From contig NZ_JBHSHD010000019.1 of the NCBI RefSeq assembly GCF_042652785.1, positions 1-64,000 of the forward strand: DNA of 64,000 nt. The letters are read 5' to 3'. Origin of the DNA: Dokdonella_A ginsengisoli (GTDB lineage Bacteria > Pseudomonadota > Gammaproteobacteria > Xanthomonadales > Rhodanobacteraceae). Below are positions 36,991 to 46,068 of the stretch, piece after piece. Position 1 is the first letter of the stretch; every line of letters starts with the position of its first letter. A program made the translations under genes and the position numbers. The notes below the pieces were generated by a model, which did no database searches, was not told where the DNA came from, and worked only from the letters and a program-made list of their open reading frames with translations.

Positions 36991-37614
36991 ATGCCGCCGA
37001 GCCAGCCGAGTTTCTCCACCAAAGAACGCATTCTCGGCGTGGCCGAGACCCTGTTCGCCCGCCACGGTTTCGCCGGTGCCTCGCTGCGCCAGGTGACCGC
37101 GGCGGCGAAGGTCAACCTCGCCGCGGTGAACTACCACTTCGGCTCGAAGGAAAGCCTGATCGAGGAAGTGTTCCGGCGCCGCCTCGACGAACTCAACCGC
37201 CACCGCCTCGCCGCGCTCGCCGCCGTCGCCGAGAATCCGCAGCATACCCTCGAGGACGTGCTGGACGCGTTCGTGCGCCCTGCCCTGGAGCAGTCCATGG
37301 ACACCGCCGGCGGCGCCGCCTTCGTGCGCGTGCTGGCCCGCGCCTACGCCGAGCACGACGAGCGCCTGCGCAAGTTCCTGTCCGACAACTACGGCCACGT
37401 GCTGCGCGAGTTCGCCAGCGCGTTCGCGCGCCAGCTGCCGCACCTGGACAAGGAGGAACTGTACTGGCGGCTGGACATCGTCGCCGGCGCCCTCACCTAC
37501 GCCATGGCCGATTTCGGCATGATCAAGCGGCGCGGAGAGACGTCCGAGGCCACCCATCGCGAACGCACCGCGGAACACCTGATCCGCTTCGCCGCGGCCG
37601 GACTGCGTGCGTGA
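36991..37614 (+). CDS. TetR family regulator, PsrA-like
   Basis: 207 residues. The N-terminal helix-turn-helix (ERILGVAETLFARHGFAGAS, then LRQVTAAAKVNLAAVNYHFGS) and the segment EEVFRRRLDELNRHRLAAL match the PsrA/FadR-type TetR repressors that sense long-chain acyl-CoA or fatty acid. It stands directly before a beta-oxidation operon, with a matching palindrome at its own promoter. ATG 36991 has GGAACG about 5-10 nt upstream; the earlier TTG lies within the operator. Confidence 0.87.
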   Translation: MPPSQPSFSTKERILGVAETLFARHGFAGASLRQVTAAAKVNLAAVNYHFGSKESLIEEVFRRRLDELNRHRLAALAAVAENPQHTLEDVLDAFVRPALEQSMDTAGGAAFVRVLARAYAEHDERLRKFLSDNYGHVLREFASAFARQLPHLDKEELYWRLDIVAGALTYAMADFGMIKRRGETSEATHRERTAEHLIRFAAAGLRA

Positions 37615-37649
37615 GGTCCGCCGATGCCTTGATCGTCACGGTTTGACTC

Positions 37650-37672
37650 TCGCGATCCCTGCGGGATCGCGA
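37650..37672 (+). terminator. Hairpin after the TetR gene
   Basis: TCGCGATCCC (37650-37659), TGC, GGGATCGCGA (37663-37672): a perfect 10-bp stem with a 3-nt loop, 36 nt past the TetR stop. There is no T run, so termination would be weak or factor-dependent; it could also be a binding site between the regulator and the beta-oxidation genes. Confidence 0.4.
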
Positions 37673-37781
37673 TGATCCGCCAAGGGATCGGACAAACCGG
37701 CAAGTCGCGTCTTCGTATCGTCCATCCGCTGCCGTCGACGGCCGCACTCTTCCCAACCACTTTTTCAATCCGGAGTTTTCC

Positions 37782-40157
37782 ATGAGTCATCCGCCCCTTC
37801 GCGTCCGCAAGGCCGCCGTACTCGGAGCCGGTGTCATGGGCGCGCAGATCGCCGCGCACCTGGCGAATGCCGACGTCGAGACCCTGCTGTTCGACCTTCC
37901 CGCCAAGGAAGGCGACAAGAACGGCGTCGCCGTGAAGGCGATCGCCAACCTCGCCAAGCTCTCGCCGGCGCCGCTGGCGGAGAAATCGAAGGTCGCGGGG
38001 ATCACCCCGGCGAACTACGACGAGCACCTGGAGGCCCTGCGCGGCTGCGACCTGATCATCGAGGCGATCGCCGAACGGCTCGACTGGAAGCTCGACCTGT
38101 ACAAGAAGATTGCGCCGTATGTGTCTGATTCTGCAATTATCGCGAGCAATACGTCGGGCCTGTCGATCAACTCCCTCGCCGACGCGCTGCCGGTCAAGCT
38201 GCGCGCCCGCTTCAGCGGCATCCACTTCTTCAATCCGCCGCGCTACATGCACCTGGTCGAGCTGATCCCGGACCGCGAGACCGACCGCGACGTGCTCGCC
38301 GGCCTGGAAGCCTTCCTCACCACCACGCTCGGCAAGGGCGTGGTCTACGCCAAGGACACGCCGAACTTCATCGGCAACCGCATCGGCGTGTTCTCGATCC
38401 TCGCCACCATGCACCACACCGCGCAGTCCGGCCTCGGCTTCGACCTCGTCGACGCGCTGACCGGACCTGCGATCGGCCGACCGAAGAGCGCCACCTACCG
38501 CACCGCCGACGTGGTCGGCCTGGACACGATGGCGCACGTGATCAAGACAATGGCGGACACGCTGCCGGACGATCCGTGGCACGCGCACTTCGCCTCGCCG
38601 GCCTGGCTGGCCGCACTCATCGAGAAAGGCGCCCTCGGCCAGAAGACCGGCGCCGGCATCTACACCAAGCGCGGCAAGGACATCGTCGTGCTCGATCTCG
38701 CCAAGCAGGACTACGTGCCCTCGGGTGCCAAGCCGAGCGACGAGGTCGCGGCGATCCTGGCCATCCGCAATCCGGTGGAGAAGTTCGCCAAGCTGCGCGC
38801 CTCGGGCGATGCGCAGGCGCAGTTCCTGTGGGCGGTGTTCCGCGACCTGTTCCACTACAGCGCCTACCACCTCGCCGACATCGCGCAGACCGCCCGCGAC
38901 GTCGACTTCGCGATCCGCTGGGGCTACGGCTGGAAGCTCGGCCCGTTCGAGACCTGGCAGTCGGCCGGCTGGCGCGAGATCGCCGGCTGGATCGCCGAGG
39001 ACATCGCGGCCGGCAAGGCGATGAGCACGGCGCCGCTGCCCGAATGGGTCGGCAAGGTCGACGGCGTGCACCACGCCGACGGCTCCTACTCGCCGCGCAG
39101 CGGCAAGGACGAGCCGCGCTCGACGCATCCGGTCTACGCGCGCCAGCTGTTCCCCGACGCCCTGCTCGGCGAGACCTTCGACACCGGCACCACGCTGTGG
39201 GAGAACGACGGCGTGCGGCTGTGGTCGCTCGGCGACGACGGCGTCGGCATCGTCTCGTTCAAGACCAAGATGAACACGGTCAACGACGCCGTGCTCGACG
39301 GCGTCCAGCAGGCGATCGACTACGCCGAGCGCAACCTGCAGGCGCTGGTGATCTGGCAGGACAGCGACAAGGCGTTCTCGGCCGGCGCGGACCTCAAGGG
39401 CATGGTCGGCTTCGTGCAGAGCGGCCAGATCGACAAGCTCGAGTCGATGATCGCGAACTTCCAGCGCACCAGCCAGCGCATCAAGTACTCTCTGGTGCCG
39501 GTCGTCGCCGCGGTGCGCGGCCTGGCGCTCGGCGGCGGCTGTGAATTCCAGATGCACTGCGCGCGCACCGTCGCCGCGCTGGAAAGCTACATCGGCCTGG
39601 TCGAGGCCGGCGTCGGCCTGCTGCCGGCCGGCGGCGGCCTGAAGGAGCTCGCCGTGCGCGCCTCGCAGCGCGCGGCCGACGGCGATCCGTTCCCCGAGAT
39701 CAAGCGCCTGTTCGAGACCGTCGCGCAGGCGAAGACTTCCGGCAGCGCGCTGGAAGCCAAGCAGCTCGGCCTGCTGCGCCCGGACGACGTCGTCGTGTTC
39801 AACGGCTTCGAGTTGCTCCACGTCGCGAAGAAGGTCGCCGCGGCGATGGCCGAGGCCGGCTACCGCCCGCCGCTGCCGGCGAACGGCGTGACCGTGGCCG
39901 GCGACGTCGGCCTGGCGACGCTGCGGATGGCCCTGGTCAACATGCTCGAAGGCCGTTTCATCTCCGCGCACGACGAGGTGATCGCCACGCGCATCGGCGA
40001 CGTGCTGTGCGGCAGCGCGATCGAGCGCGGCGCGCAAGTGGATGAACAGTGGCTGCTCGACCTCGAGCGCAAGCACTTCTTCGAGCTTGCGCAGATGCCC
40101 AAGACGCAGGAGCGCATCGCGCACACGCTGACGACCGGCAAGCCGTTGCGGAACTGA
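37782..40157 (+). CDS. 3-Hydroxyacyl-CoA dehydrogenase/enoyl-CoA hydratase fusion
   Basis: A 791-residue bifunctional beta-oxidation enzyme with the domain order of B. subtilis FadN: dehydrogenase first (NAD loop LGAGVMGAQIAAHLAN, SNTSGLSI, catalytic histidine in HFFNPP), then the dehydrogenase C-terminal domain (KTGAGIY), and a crotonase/hydratase domain at about 470-700 (SAGADLKGM, glutamates in GGGCEFQMHC and GLVEAGVGLLPAGGG). E. coli FadB has the reverse order. It hydrates enoyl-CoA and oxidises 3-hydroxyacyl-CoA. The thiolase follows in the same operon. Confidence 0.93.
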   Translation: MSHPPLRVRKAAVLGAGVMGAQIAAHLANADVETLLFDLPAKEGDKNGVAVKAIANLAKLSPAPLAEKSKVAGITPANYDEHLEALRGCDLIIEAIAERLDWKLDLYKKIAPYVSDSAIIASNTSGLSINSLADALPVKLRARFSGIHFFNPPRYMHLVELIPDRETDRDVLAGLEAFLTTTLGKGVVYAKDTPNFIGNRIGVFSILATMHHTAQSGLGFDLVDALTGPAIGRPKSATYRTADVVGLDTMAHVIKTMADTLPDDPWHAHFASPAWLAALIEKGALGQKTGAGIYTKRGKDIVVLDLAKQDYVPSGAKPSDEVAAILAIRNPVEKFAKLRASGDAQAQFLWAVFRDLFHYSAYHLADIAQTARDVDFAIRWGYGWKLGPFETWQSAGWREIAGWIAEDIAAGKAMSTAPLPEWVGKVDGVHHADGSYSPRSGKDEPRSTHPVYARQLFPDALLGETFDTGTTLWENDGVRLWSLGDDGVGIVSFKTKMNTVNDAVLDGVQQAIDYAERNLQALVIWQDSDKAFSAGADLKGMVGFVQSGQIDKLESMIANFQRTSQRIKYSLVPVVAAVRGLALGGGCEFQMHCARTVAALESYIGLVEAGVGLLPAGGGLKELAVRASQRAADGDPFPEIKRLFETVAQAKTSGSALEAKQLGLLRPDDVVVFNGFELLHVAKKVAAAMAEAGYRPPLPANGVTVAGDVGLATLRMALVNMLEGRFISAHDEVIATRIGDVLCGSAIERGAQVDEQWLLDLERKHFFELAQMPKTQERIAHTLTTGKPLRN

Positions 40158-40164
40158 AAAAAAG

Positions 40165-40268
40165 CCGGGAATCGGGAAGCGGGAATGGAGAATCGTCAGG
40201 AGCGCCAGGCGCCCACGATCCCATCGACCCGCTTCGACGATTCCCGATTCCCCACTCCCGATTCCCGG
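40165..40268. repeat. CGGGAATC palindromic repeat overlapping thiolase ribosome site
   Basis: Left arm 40165-40197 starts CCGGGAATCGGGA and ends GAATCGTC. Right arm 40236-40268 is its near reverse complement; only a handful of the 33 positions are unpaired. The loop is 38 nt. The last bases of the right arm run into CGGAG, the Shine-Dalgarno of the thiolase gene, so folding of the mRNA could affect its translation. Confidence 0.75.
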
Positions 40269-40276
40269 AGCAATCC

Positions 40277-41473
<1,197 letters not shown>

Positions 41474-41482
41474 AGAGCGTTA

Positions 41483-41565
41483 TCTCGCACAGGCGCAGAG
41501 GGCGCGGAGGAAAAGCATTTTGCAGAAAACGCTTCTCTCTCTGCGCTCTCTGCGTCCCTGCGAGA
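41483..41565. repeat. Dispersed stem-loop repeat, copy 2
   Basis: Starts TCTCGCACAGGCGCAGAG and ends CTGCGTCCCTGCGAGA with an imperfect hairpin between. It lies between the convergent thiolase and csaA genes, where it could serve as a two-way transcript end. Confidence 0.8.
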
Positions 41566-41581
41566 AAAGCTTCTTTGGTGC

Positions 41582-41914
41582 CTACGCCATCCGCGTCCCG
41601 TTCGGCACCGGCCGCTCGATCGCCGTGACGGCCACGCCGTCGTCGGTCGGGAAGCCGGTCAGCAGGAATTCGGACACGAACGGGCCGATCTGCTTCGGCG
41701 GAAAATTGATCACGCCGACGATCTGCCGGCCGACCAGCTGCTCCGGCGCGTACAGGTTGGTCACCTGCGCGCTGGTCTTCTTCTCGCCGTACGGACCGAA
41801 GTCGACCCAGAACTTGTAGGCCGGCTTGCGCGCCTGCGGGAACGGTTCGACCCGCAAGACGGTGCCGGCGACGATCAGCACCTTCTCGAAGTCGCTCCAG
41901 GTGATCTGCTCCAT
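41582..41914 (-). CDS. csaA: CsaA-like tRNA-binding domain protein
   Basis: A 110-residue single OB-fold protein of the EMAP/Trbp111 type. The family pattern is clear: VEPFPQARKPAYKFWVDFG, KKTSAQVTNLY, VGRQIVGVINFPPKQIGPF. CsaA is reported as an export-related chaperone; relatives bind the tRNA elbow. AAGGAG about 7 nt upstream supports ATG 41914. Confidence 0.88.
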   Translation of the reverse strand: MEQITWSDFEKVLIVAGTVLRVEPFPQARKPAYKFWVDFGPYGEKKTSAQVTNLYAPEQLVGRQIVGVINFPPKQIGPFVSEFLLTGFPTDDGVAVTAIERPVPNGTRMA

Positions 41915-42026
41915 GGATTCTCCTTGCCAAGCCGTCGGGACGAAACGGCGAACGCGAAGCGTACGAAGGAAAAACCCTCGAAGCTTGACACTCCGTATCA
42001 CCCGCTCCCGGCCTTCGCCGATCCTG

Positions 42027-42929
42027 TCACGGCGAAGAAGTCACCCGATCCAGTCCCACCTGCACCCAGCCGAGGTTGATGCCGATCCGCGTCGCCTGCG
42101 GGTTCGCCCACGCGTAGGCCAGCGCGTGACCGTCGGCGTCGTCGAGGATCGACAGCTTCAACACCGGCACGTTGCCGTCGCGGTAGGTCAGCCGCTCCAA
42201 TGCCAGCGAGTAGCCGGAACGCTTGCCGTCGCGCCACAGCAGCGGCGCTCGCCCACCTTCGCTGCCGAGGCGGACGTTGCGGTCCATGTGCCAGTCGCGG
42301 CTGTCGGCCGCCGCACCGGGGCCGCCGCCGTTGATCGCGGCCCAGCCGCTGAAATACGCCACGCGACGCGCCTCCGAGCGTGCTTGCGCGCCGCGCGCCT
42401 GGTCGGCGTACAGGCGCAGGCGCAGCCATTCGCCCTCGGCTTCGAGTGCGATCGGCAGCAGCGCCGCCTGCGCGCCGATGCCGGGCGCGATCGCGCTGCA
42501 CGCGGCCACGTCCGCGCTGGCGCGTATTCCGCCCGACGACGACTCGCCGCGCAGCGCGCAGGCGTCGAGCGGCGTCCATTGCTGCGCGTCAAAGGCGTCG
42601 CCGCCGGTCGGCGCGGCGACCATCGCGCGATGCGGCAGCCAGGTCGCCGCGTCGACGCGCTGCATCGCCCAGGCCGCCGACAGCGGCGGCACGGCGTCCA
42701 GGCGCACGTGCCAGATCGTCCAGTCCGGACGGCGCGTCGGCTCGATCGCGACGACGACGTGCGCGGGCGGATTCGCCCCGCCCTCGCGCACGGCCCAGAC
42801 CTGCTCATGGTTGTCGTACTGCCCCTCGATCGTCGTGGGCGTCGCCGCCGTCGCCGCTTCGTCGGATCGGTGCGGCTGCGACTGGCACGCTGCCAGCAAC
42901 AGCAGCGCGAACAACAGGATTGGTTTCAT
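42027..42929 (-). CDS. Lipoprotein of unknown function
   Basis: 300 residues with a lipoprotein signal (LLFALLLLAAC). After a short linker IEGQYDNHEQVW begins a domain rich in aromatic and charged residues (TIWHVRLDAVPPL). This start vaguely recalls the CpcT/CpeT fold, but the resemblance is too weak to name it. It is divergent from the small membrane protein gene, 95 bp between starts. Confidence 0.65.
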   Translation of the reverse strand: MKPILLFALLLLAACQSQPHRSDEAATAATPTTIEGQYDNHEQVWAVREGGANPPAHVVVAIEPTRRPDWTIWHVRLDAVPPLSAAWAMQRVDAATWLPHRAMVAAPTGGDAFDAQQWTPLDACALRGESSSGGIRASADVAACSAIAPGIGAQAALLPIALEAEGEWLRLRLYADQARGAQARSEARRVAYFSGWAAINGGGPGAAADSRDWHMDRNVRLGSEGGRAPLLWRDGKRSGYSLALERLTYRDGNVPVLKLSILDDADGHALAYAWANPQATRIGINLGWVQVGLDRVTSSP

Positions 42930-43024
42930 CGCGCAAGGATAACAGTGGTGCGGAATCGGCGACGAACGGCACACCGTGCGCCGATGCGGGCGACTATAGT
43001 CGCCGCGTGCCGGGGGAGTCGCCG

Positions 43025-43450
43025 ATGAGTCTCGAGATCCAGCGCGCCGACCTGCGCCTGCGCCGCCTGACTGCCGTCGTGCTGGCGGCGGCCGTCGCCG
43101 TCGCCGCGTGGTGCGTGTTCGCGTTCCATCAATGGATGGTGCAGCAGACGGCGGCACTGTCCGTCGAACAGCTGGTCGTGCGCCTGCGTCACTGGGTCGG
43201 CTTCGCCACGGCGGCGAGCGGACTCTGCCTGCTGCTGCTCGCCGCGCACTGCGCGTACACCGCGAGGCGCGTGACGCAGCAGCGGCGCTGGCCGCTGGCC
43301 GAGGCGCGCGTGCTGCGCGATACGCCGGTCCGCCGCGGCGACGCCGCGATGCGCCGCGGCCGCCTGCTCACCGCGACCGCCGTCGCACTGCTGCTGCTCG
43401 CGCTCGGCGTCGGTGTGCTGAGCTGGCGCCTGCTCGCCCTGACCTTCTGA
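43025..43450 (+). CDS. Small membrane protein, three predicted helices
   Basis: 141 residues; hydrophobic helices at about 15-34 (TAVVLAAAVAVAAWCVFAF), 57-75 (ATAASGLCLLLLAAH) and 117-136 (ATAVALLLLALGVGVLSW), with an arginine-rich cytoplasmic loop between the last two. No family recognised. The codon and base pattern agrees with neighbours, and GGAG lies before the ATG. Confidence 0.65.
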   Translation: MSLEIQRADLRLRRLTAVVLAAAVAVAAWCVFAFHQWMVQQTAALSVEQLVVRLRHWVGFATAASGLCLLLLAAHCAYTARRVTQQRRWPLAEARVLRDTPVRRGDAAMRRGRLLTATAVALLLLALGVGVLSWRLLALTF

Positions 43451-43467
43451 GCTGCGCGCGCGGCGGC

Positions 43468-44646
43468 CTACAGCCGCGCGAATCCCTGCTCGAGATCGGC
43501 GATCAGCACGTCGGCGTCCTCCAGGCCGATCGACAGGCGCACCAGGCTCAGCGGCAGCGCTCCGGCCGGGTGCAGCGGCGCATCCTGCGGATACACCGCG
43601 CAGACCGGAAACGCCAGCGATTCGTAGCCGCCCCACGACACCGTCATCAGGAATCGCGCCAGGCCGTCGCAGAAGCGCTCGATCGCGGCGACGTCGGGCG
43701 CGTCCAGCTCGATCGTCAGCAGGCCGCTGGCGCCGTGCAGCTGCCGCTCGGTCAGGGCGAGCTGCGGATTGGCGCTGGCGCGCGGCGAGTACACGTGACG
43801 CACGCGGGGATGCGCCTGCAGGTAGTCGAGCACCGCAGCCGTGGTCGCGGCGATGCGCTGCATGCGGATGGGCAAGGTGCGCAGGCCGCGGATCATCAGC
43901 CAGGCGTCGTGCGGCGCGAGGATCGCGCCGAGCGTCATGTACGGGCCGCGGAACACCTGCCCGATCAGCTCGGCGCTGCCGCACAGCGCGCCGGCGACGA
44001 CGTCGCTGTGGCCGTTGAGATACTTCGTCGCCGAGTGCGCGACGAGGTCGATGCCCAACGCCAGCGGCGACTGGTTCAGCGGCGTCGCGTAGCTGTTGTC
44101 GCACAGCGTGCGGATGCCGCGCTCGCGCGCAAGCGTGGCGACCGCGGCGAGGTCCTGCTGCTCGAAGGTCATCGAGTTCGGGCTTTCCAGCACGATCAGC
44201 CGCGTGCGGTCGGTCAGCGCCGACTCGAAGTTCGACGCATCGGTGCCGTCGACGAAGGTGGTGGTCACGCCGAAGCGCCCGAGCAGGTCGCGCAGCACCG
44301 CACGCGTCCAGCTGTACGGACGCGCGACGCAGACGACGTGATCGCCGCCCGACACGCAGGCGATCGCGCCGGCCGACATCGCCGCCGCACCGCTGCCGAA
44401 CATCAGGCAGTCCTGCGCGCCCTCGAGTGCGGCGACCTTGCGGCGCAGGATCTCGACGGTCGGATTGTTGCCGCGCGTGTAGACGTGGCGGCCCAGTTCG
44501 TCGCGGAATCCCTCGCGCATCTTCGCCACGCTCGGGAACGCGAAAATCGAAGACTGCACGATCGGCGGTGCCACCGCGCCGAAATAGCGCTCGCGGTCCT
44601 CGCCCAGGTGATTGAGGATGTAGCTCAGGTCCATGGATCGGCTCAT
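43468..44646 (-). CDS. metC: Cystathionine beta-lyase-type PLP enzyme
   Basis: A 392-residue Cys/Met-metabolism PLP enzyme. The Schiff-base lysine is in HSATKYLNGHSD, the phosphate-binding YTRGNNPTVEILRRKVAALE is near the start, and the end motif TVSWGGYESLAFP favours cystathionine beta-lyase over gamma-synthase. The predicted reaction is cystathionine to homocysteine, pyruvate and ammonia. ATG 44646 overlaps the stop of the frameshifted upstream gene (ATGA), in a galU-X-metC operon. Confidence 0.85.
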   Translation of the reverse strand: MSRSMDLSYILNHLGEDRERYFGAVAPPIVQSSIFAFPSVAKMREGFRDELGRHVYTRGNNPTVEILRRKVAALEGAQDCLMFGSGAAAMSAGAIACVSGGDHVVCVARPYSWTRAVLRDLLGRFGVTTTFVDGTDASNFESALTDRTRLIVLESPNSMTFEQQDLAAVATLARERGIRTLCDNSYATPLNQSPLALGIDLVAHSATKYLNGHSDVVAGALCGSAELIGQVFRGPYMTLGAILAPHDAWLMIRGLRTLPIRMQRIAATTAAVLDYLQAHPRVRHVYSPRASANPQLALTERQLHGASGLLTIELDAPDVAAIERFCDGLARFLMTVSWGGYESLAFPVCAVYPQDAPLHPAGALPLSLVRLSIGLEDADVLIADLEQGFARL

Positions 44647-45130
44647 TGCGCCGCCGCGAGCCGGCGCAGGCTCAGCCGGCCGGATTCGTCGCCGGACGCA
44701 GCGCGATAGGTTTCCTCGCGCTGCAGGCCGCCGTTCGCCAGTGGCGCCAGGACCAGCCGGTGCAGATGCGAGGCGCCGTCCTTCAGGCCGGTCGCGTAGT
44801 CGAAGGCGAAGCCGTCGCCGCCATTGCCGCCCAGCGCCAGCCGCGGCTGGTTGCCCTGCGCGCAGTAGTGCGTGGCGATGACGCGCTCGCCGTCGCGGTG
44901 GAACACGGTCATCGTCTCGGCGCGCGTGCCGGCTGCCAGACCTCCACCAGCACGGTGCCGCGCGAGATCGTGCGGTAGTCGACGCGCACGGCCGTGCCGT
45001 TTCCGGTTTCGCCCTGCCACTGGCCGGCCGCCAGCGTCTTGAGCCGCTCGAAACGCTCCGCCACGTTCTCGGCCGCGCGCAGCGGAAGCGCGCACAGCCC
45101 CGCCAGCAGCAGGAGCGGCCAGCGGCTCAC
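44643..45130 (-). pseudogene. Secreted protein gene interrupted by a frameshift
   Basis: The first frame starts at GTG 45130 (GTGA overlap with the galU stop) and codes a signal peptide (WPLLLLAGLCALPLRA) and ENVAERFERLKTLAAGQWQG, then TVLVEVWQ, before running into an early stop at 44909. From about 44930 the adjacent frame continues GTRAETMTVFHRDGERVIAT and runs to a stop at 44643, which overlaps metC by 4 nt. Joining both gives about 160 residues. One missing base near 44930-44935 explains this. It may be a true pseudogene or a sequence error; the clean overlaps at both ends favour an until recently intact gene. Function unknown. Confidence 0.7.
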
Positions 45131-46005
45131 GGGCGCGTGTTGCGCAGCAGCTCGCGCGTCGCCGCACCGATCTGCGCGTCGGCGAGCGCCATGTGCAAGG
45201 TCGCCTGCACCAGGCCGAGCTTGTTGCCGCAGTCGAAGCGCGTGCCCTCGAAGCGGTAGGCCAGCACCGCCTGCTCGGCGAGCAGGCTCTCGATCGCATC
45301 GGTCAGCTGGATCTCGCCGCCGGCGCCGGGCGTGGTCTTTTCCAGGTGCTCGAAGATGCGCCCCGGCAGCACGTAGCGGCCGACGATGGCGAGGTTCGAC
45401 GGCGCGACCTCGGGCTTGGGCTTCTCGACGACGAGCTTGATCTTCGCCGCGCGCTCGGAGACGGGCGTGGCGTCGACGATGCCGTACTTGTTGGTCTGCT
45501 CGCGCGGCACTTCCTCGACCGCGATGACGCCGGCGTCCTCGTTCGCCGCCAGCTCGGCCATCTGGCGGAGGGCTCCGGCGCCGTCGCCGTTGGTGATGAG
45601 ATCGTCCGGCAGGATCACGCCGAACGGCTCGTCGCCGACGACCGGCTTGGCGCAGAGCACCGCGTGACCCAGGCCCAGCGCCTCGGGCTGGGTCACGAAC
45701 ACGCAGCGCACGTTCTTCGGCAGGGTGCCCTGCACCATCGCCAGCAGGTCGTTCTTGCCCGACTGCGCCAGCTTGCTTTCCAGTTCGTAGGCCTTGTCGA
45801 AGTAGTCCGCGATCGCGTGCTTGTAGCGGTTGGTCACGAAGATCAGCGTGTCGGCACCGGCGTCGACCGCCTCGTCGACCGCGTACTGGATCAGCGGCCG
45901 ATCGAGCACCGGCAGCATTTCCTTGGCGACGACCTTGGTCGCCGGCAGGAAGCGCGTGCCGAGACCGGCGACCGGAAAGACGACTTTACGCAAGCGCTTG
46001 CTCAT
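45127..46005 (-). CDS. galU: UTP-glucose-1-phosphate uridylyltransferase
   Basis: 292 residues; makes UDP-glucose for surface polysaccharides. The opening KVVFPVAGLGTRFLPATKVV (nucleotide loop), DRPLIQYAVDEAVDAG, the LPDDLI metal region and VEKPKPEVAPS are classical. It lies downstream of the polysaccharide genes and is followed by the frameshifted gene and metC. Confidence 0.96.
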   Translation of the reverse strand: MSKRLRKVVFPVAGLGTRFLPATKVVAKEMLPVLDRPLIQYAVDEAVDAGADTLIFVTNRYKHAIADYFDKAYELESKLAQSGKNDLLAMVQGTLPKNVRCVFVTQPEALGLGHAVLCAKPVVGDEPFGVILPDDLITNGDGAGALRQMAELAANEDAGVIAVEEVPREQTNKYGIVDATPVSERAAKIKLVVEKPKPEVAPSNLAIVGRYVLPGRIFEHLEKTTPGAGGEIQLTDAIESLLAEQAVLAYRFEGTRFDCGNKLGLVQATLHMALADAQIGAATRELLRNTRP

Positions 46006-46068
46006 TCCCTATCCTTCTCGTCGGATGCACAGTTCGCAAATTCGGATTCGGTGCCGCGCGGGCGTCGC

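Noticed and set aside
37497..40124. Very long minus-strand open frame antisense to the HAD/ECH and TetR genes (875 codons)
   Set aside because: Composition is the mirror of the real gene (R, A, V, Q, H-rich, no domain), and the plus-strand proteins are clearly homologous families. It is a by-product of high GC codon bias.
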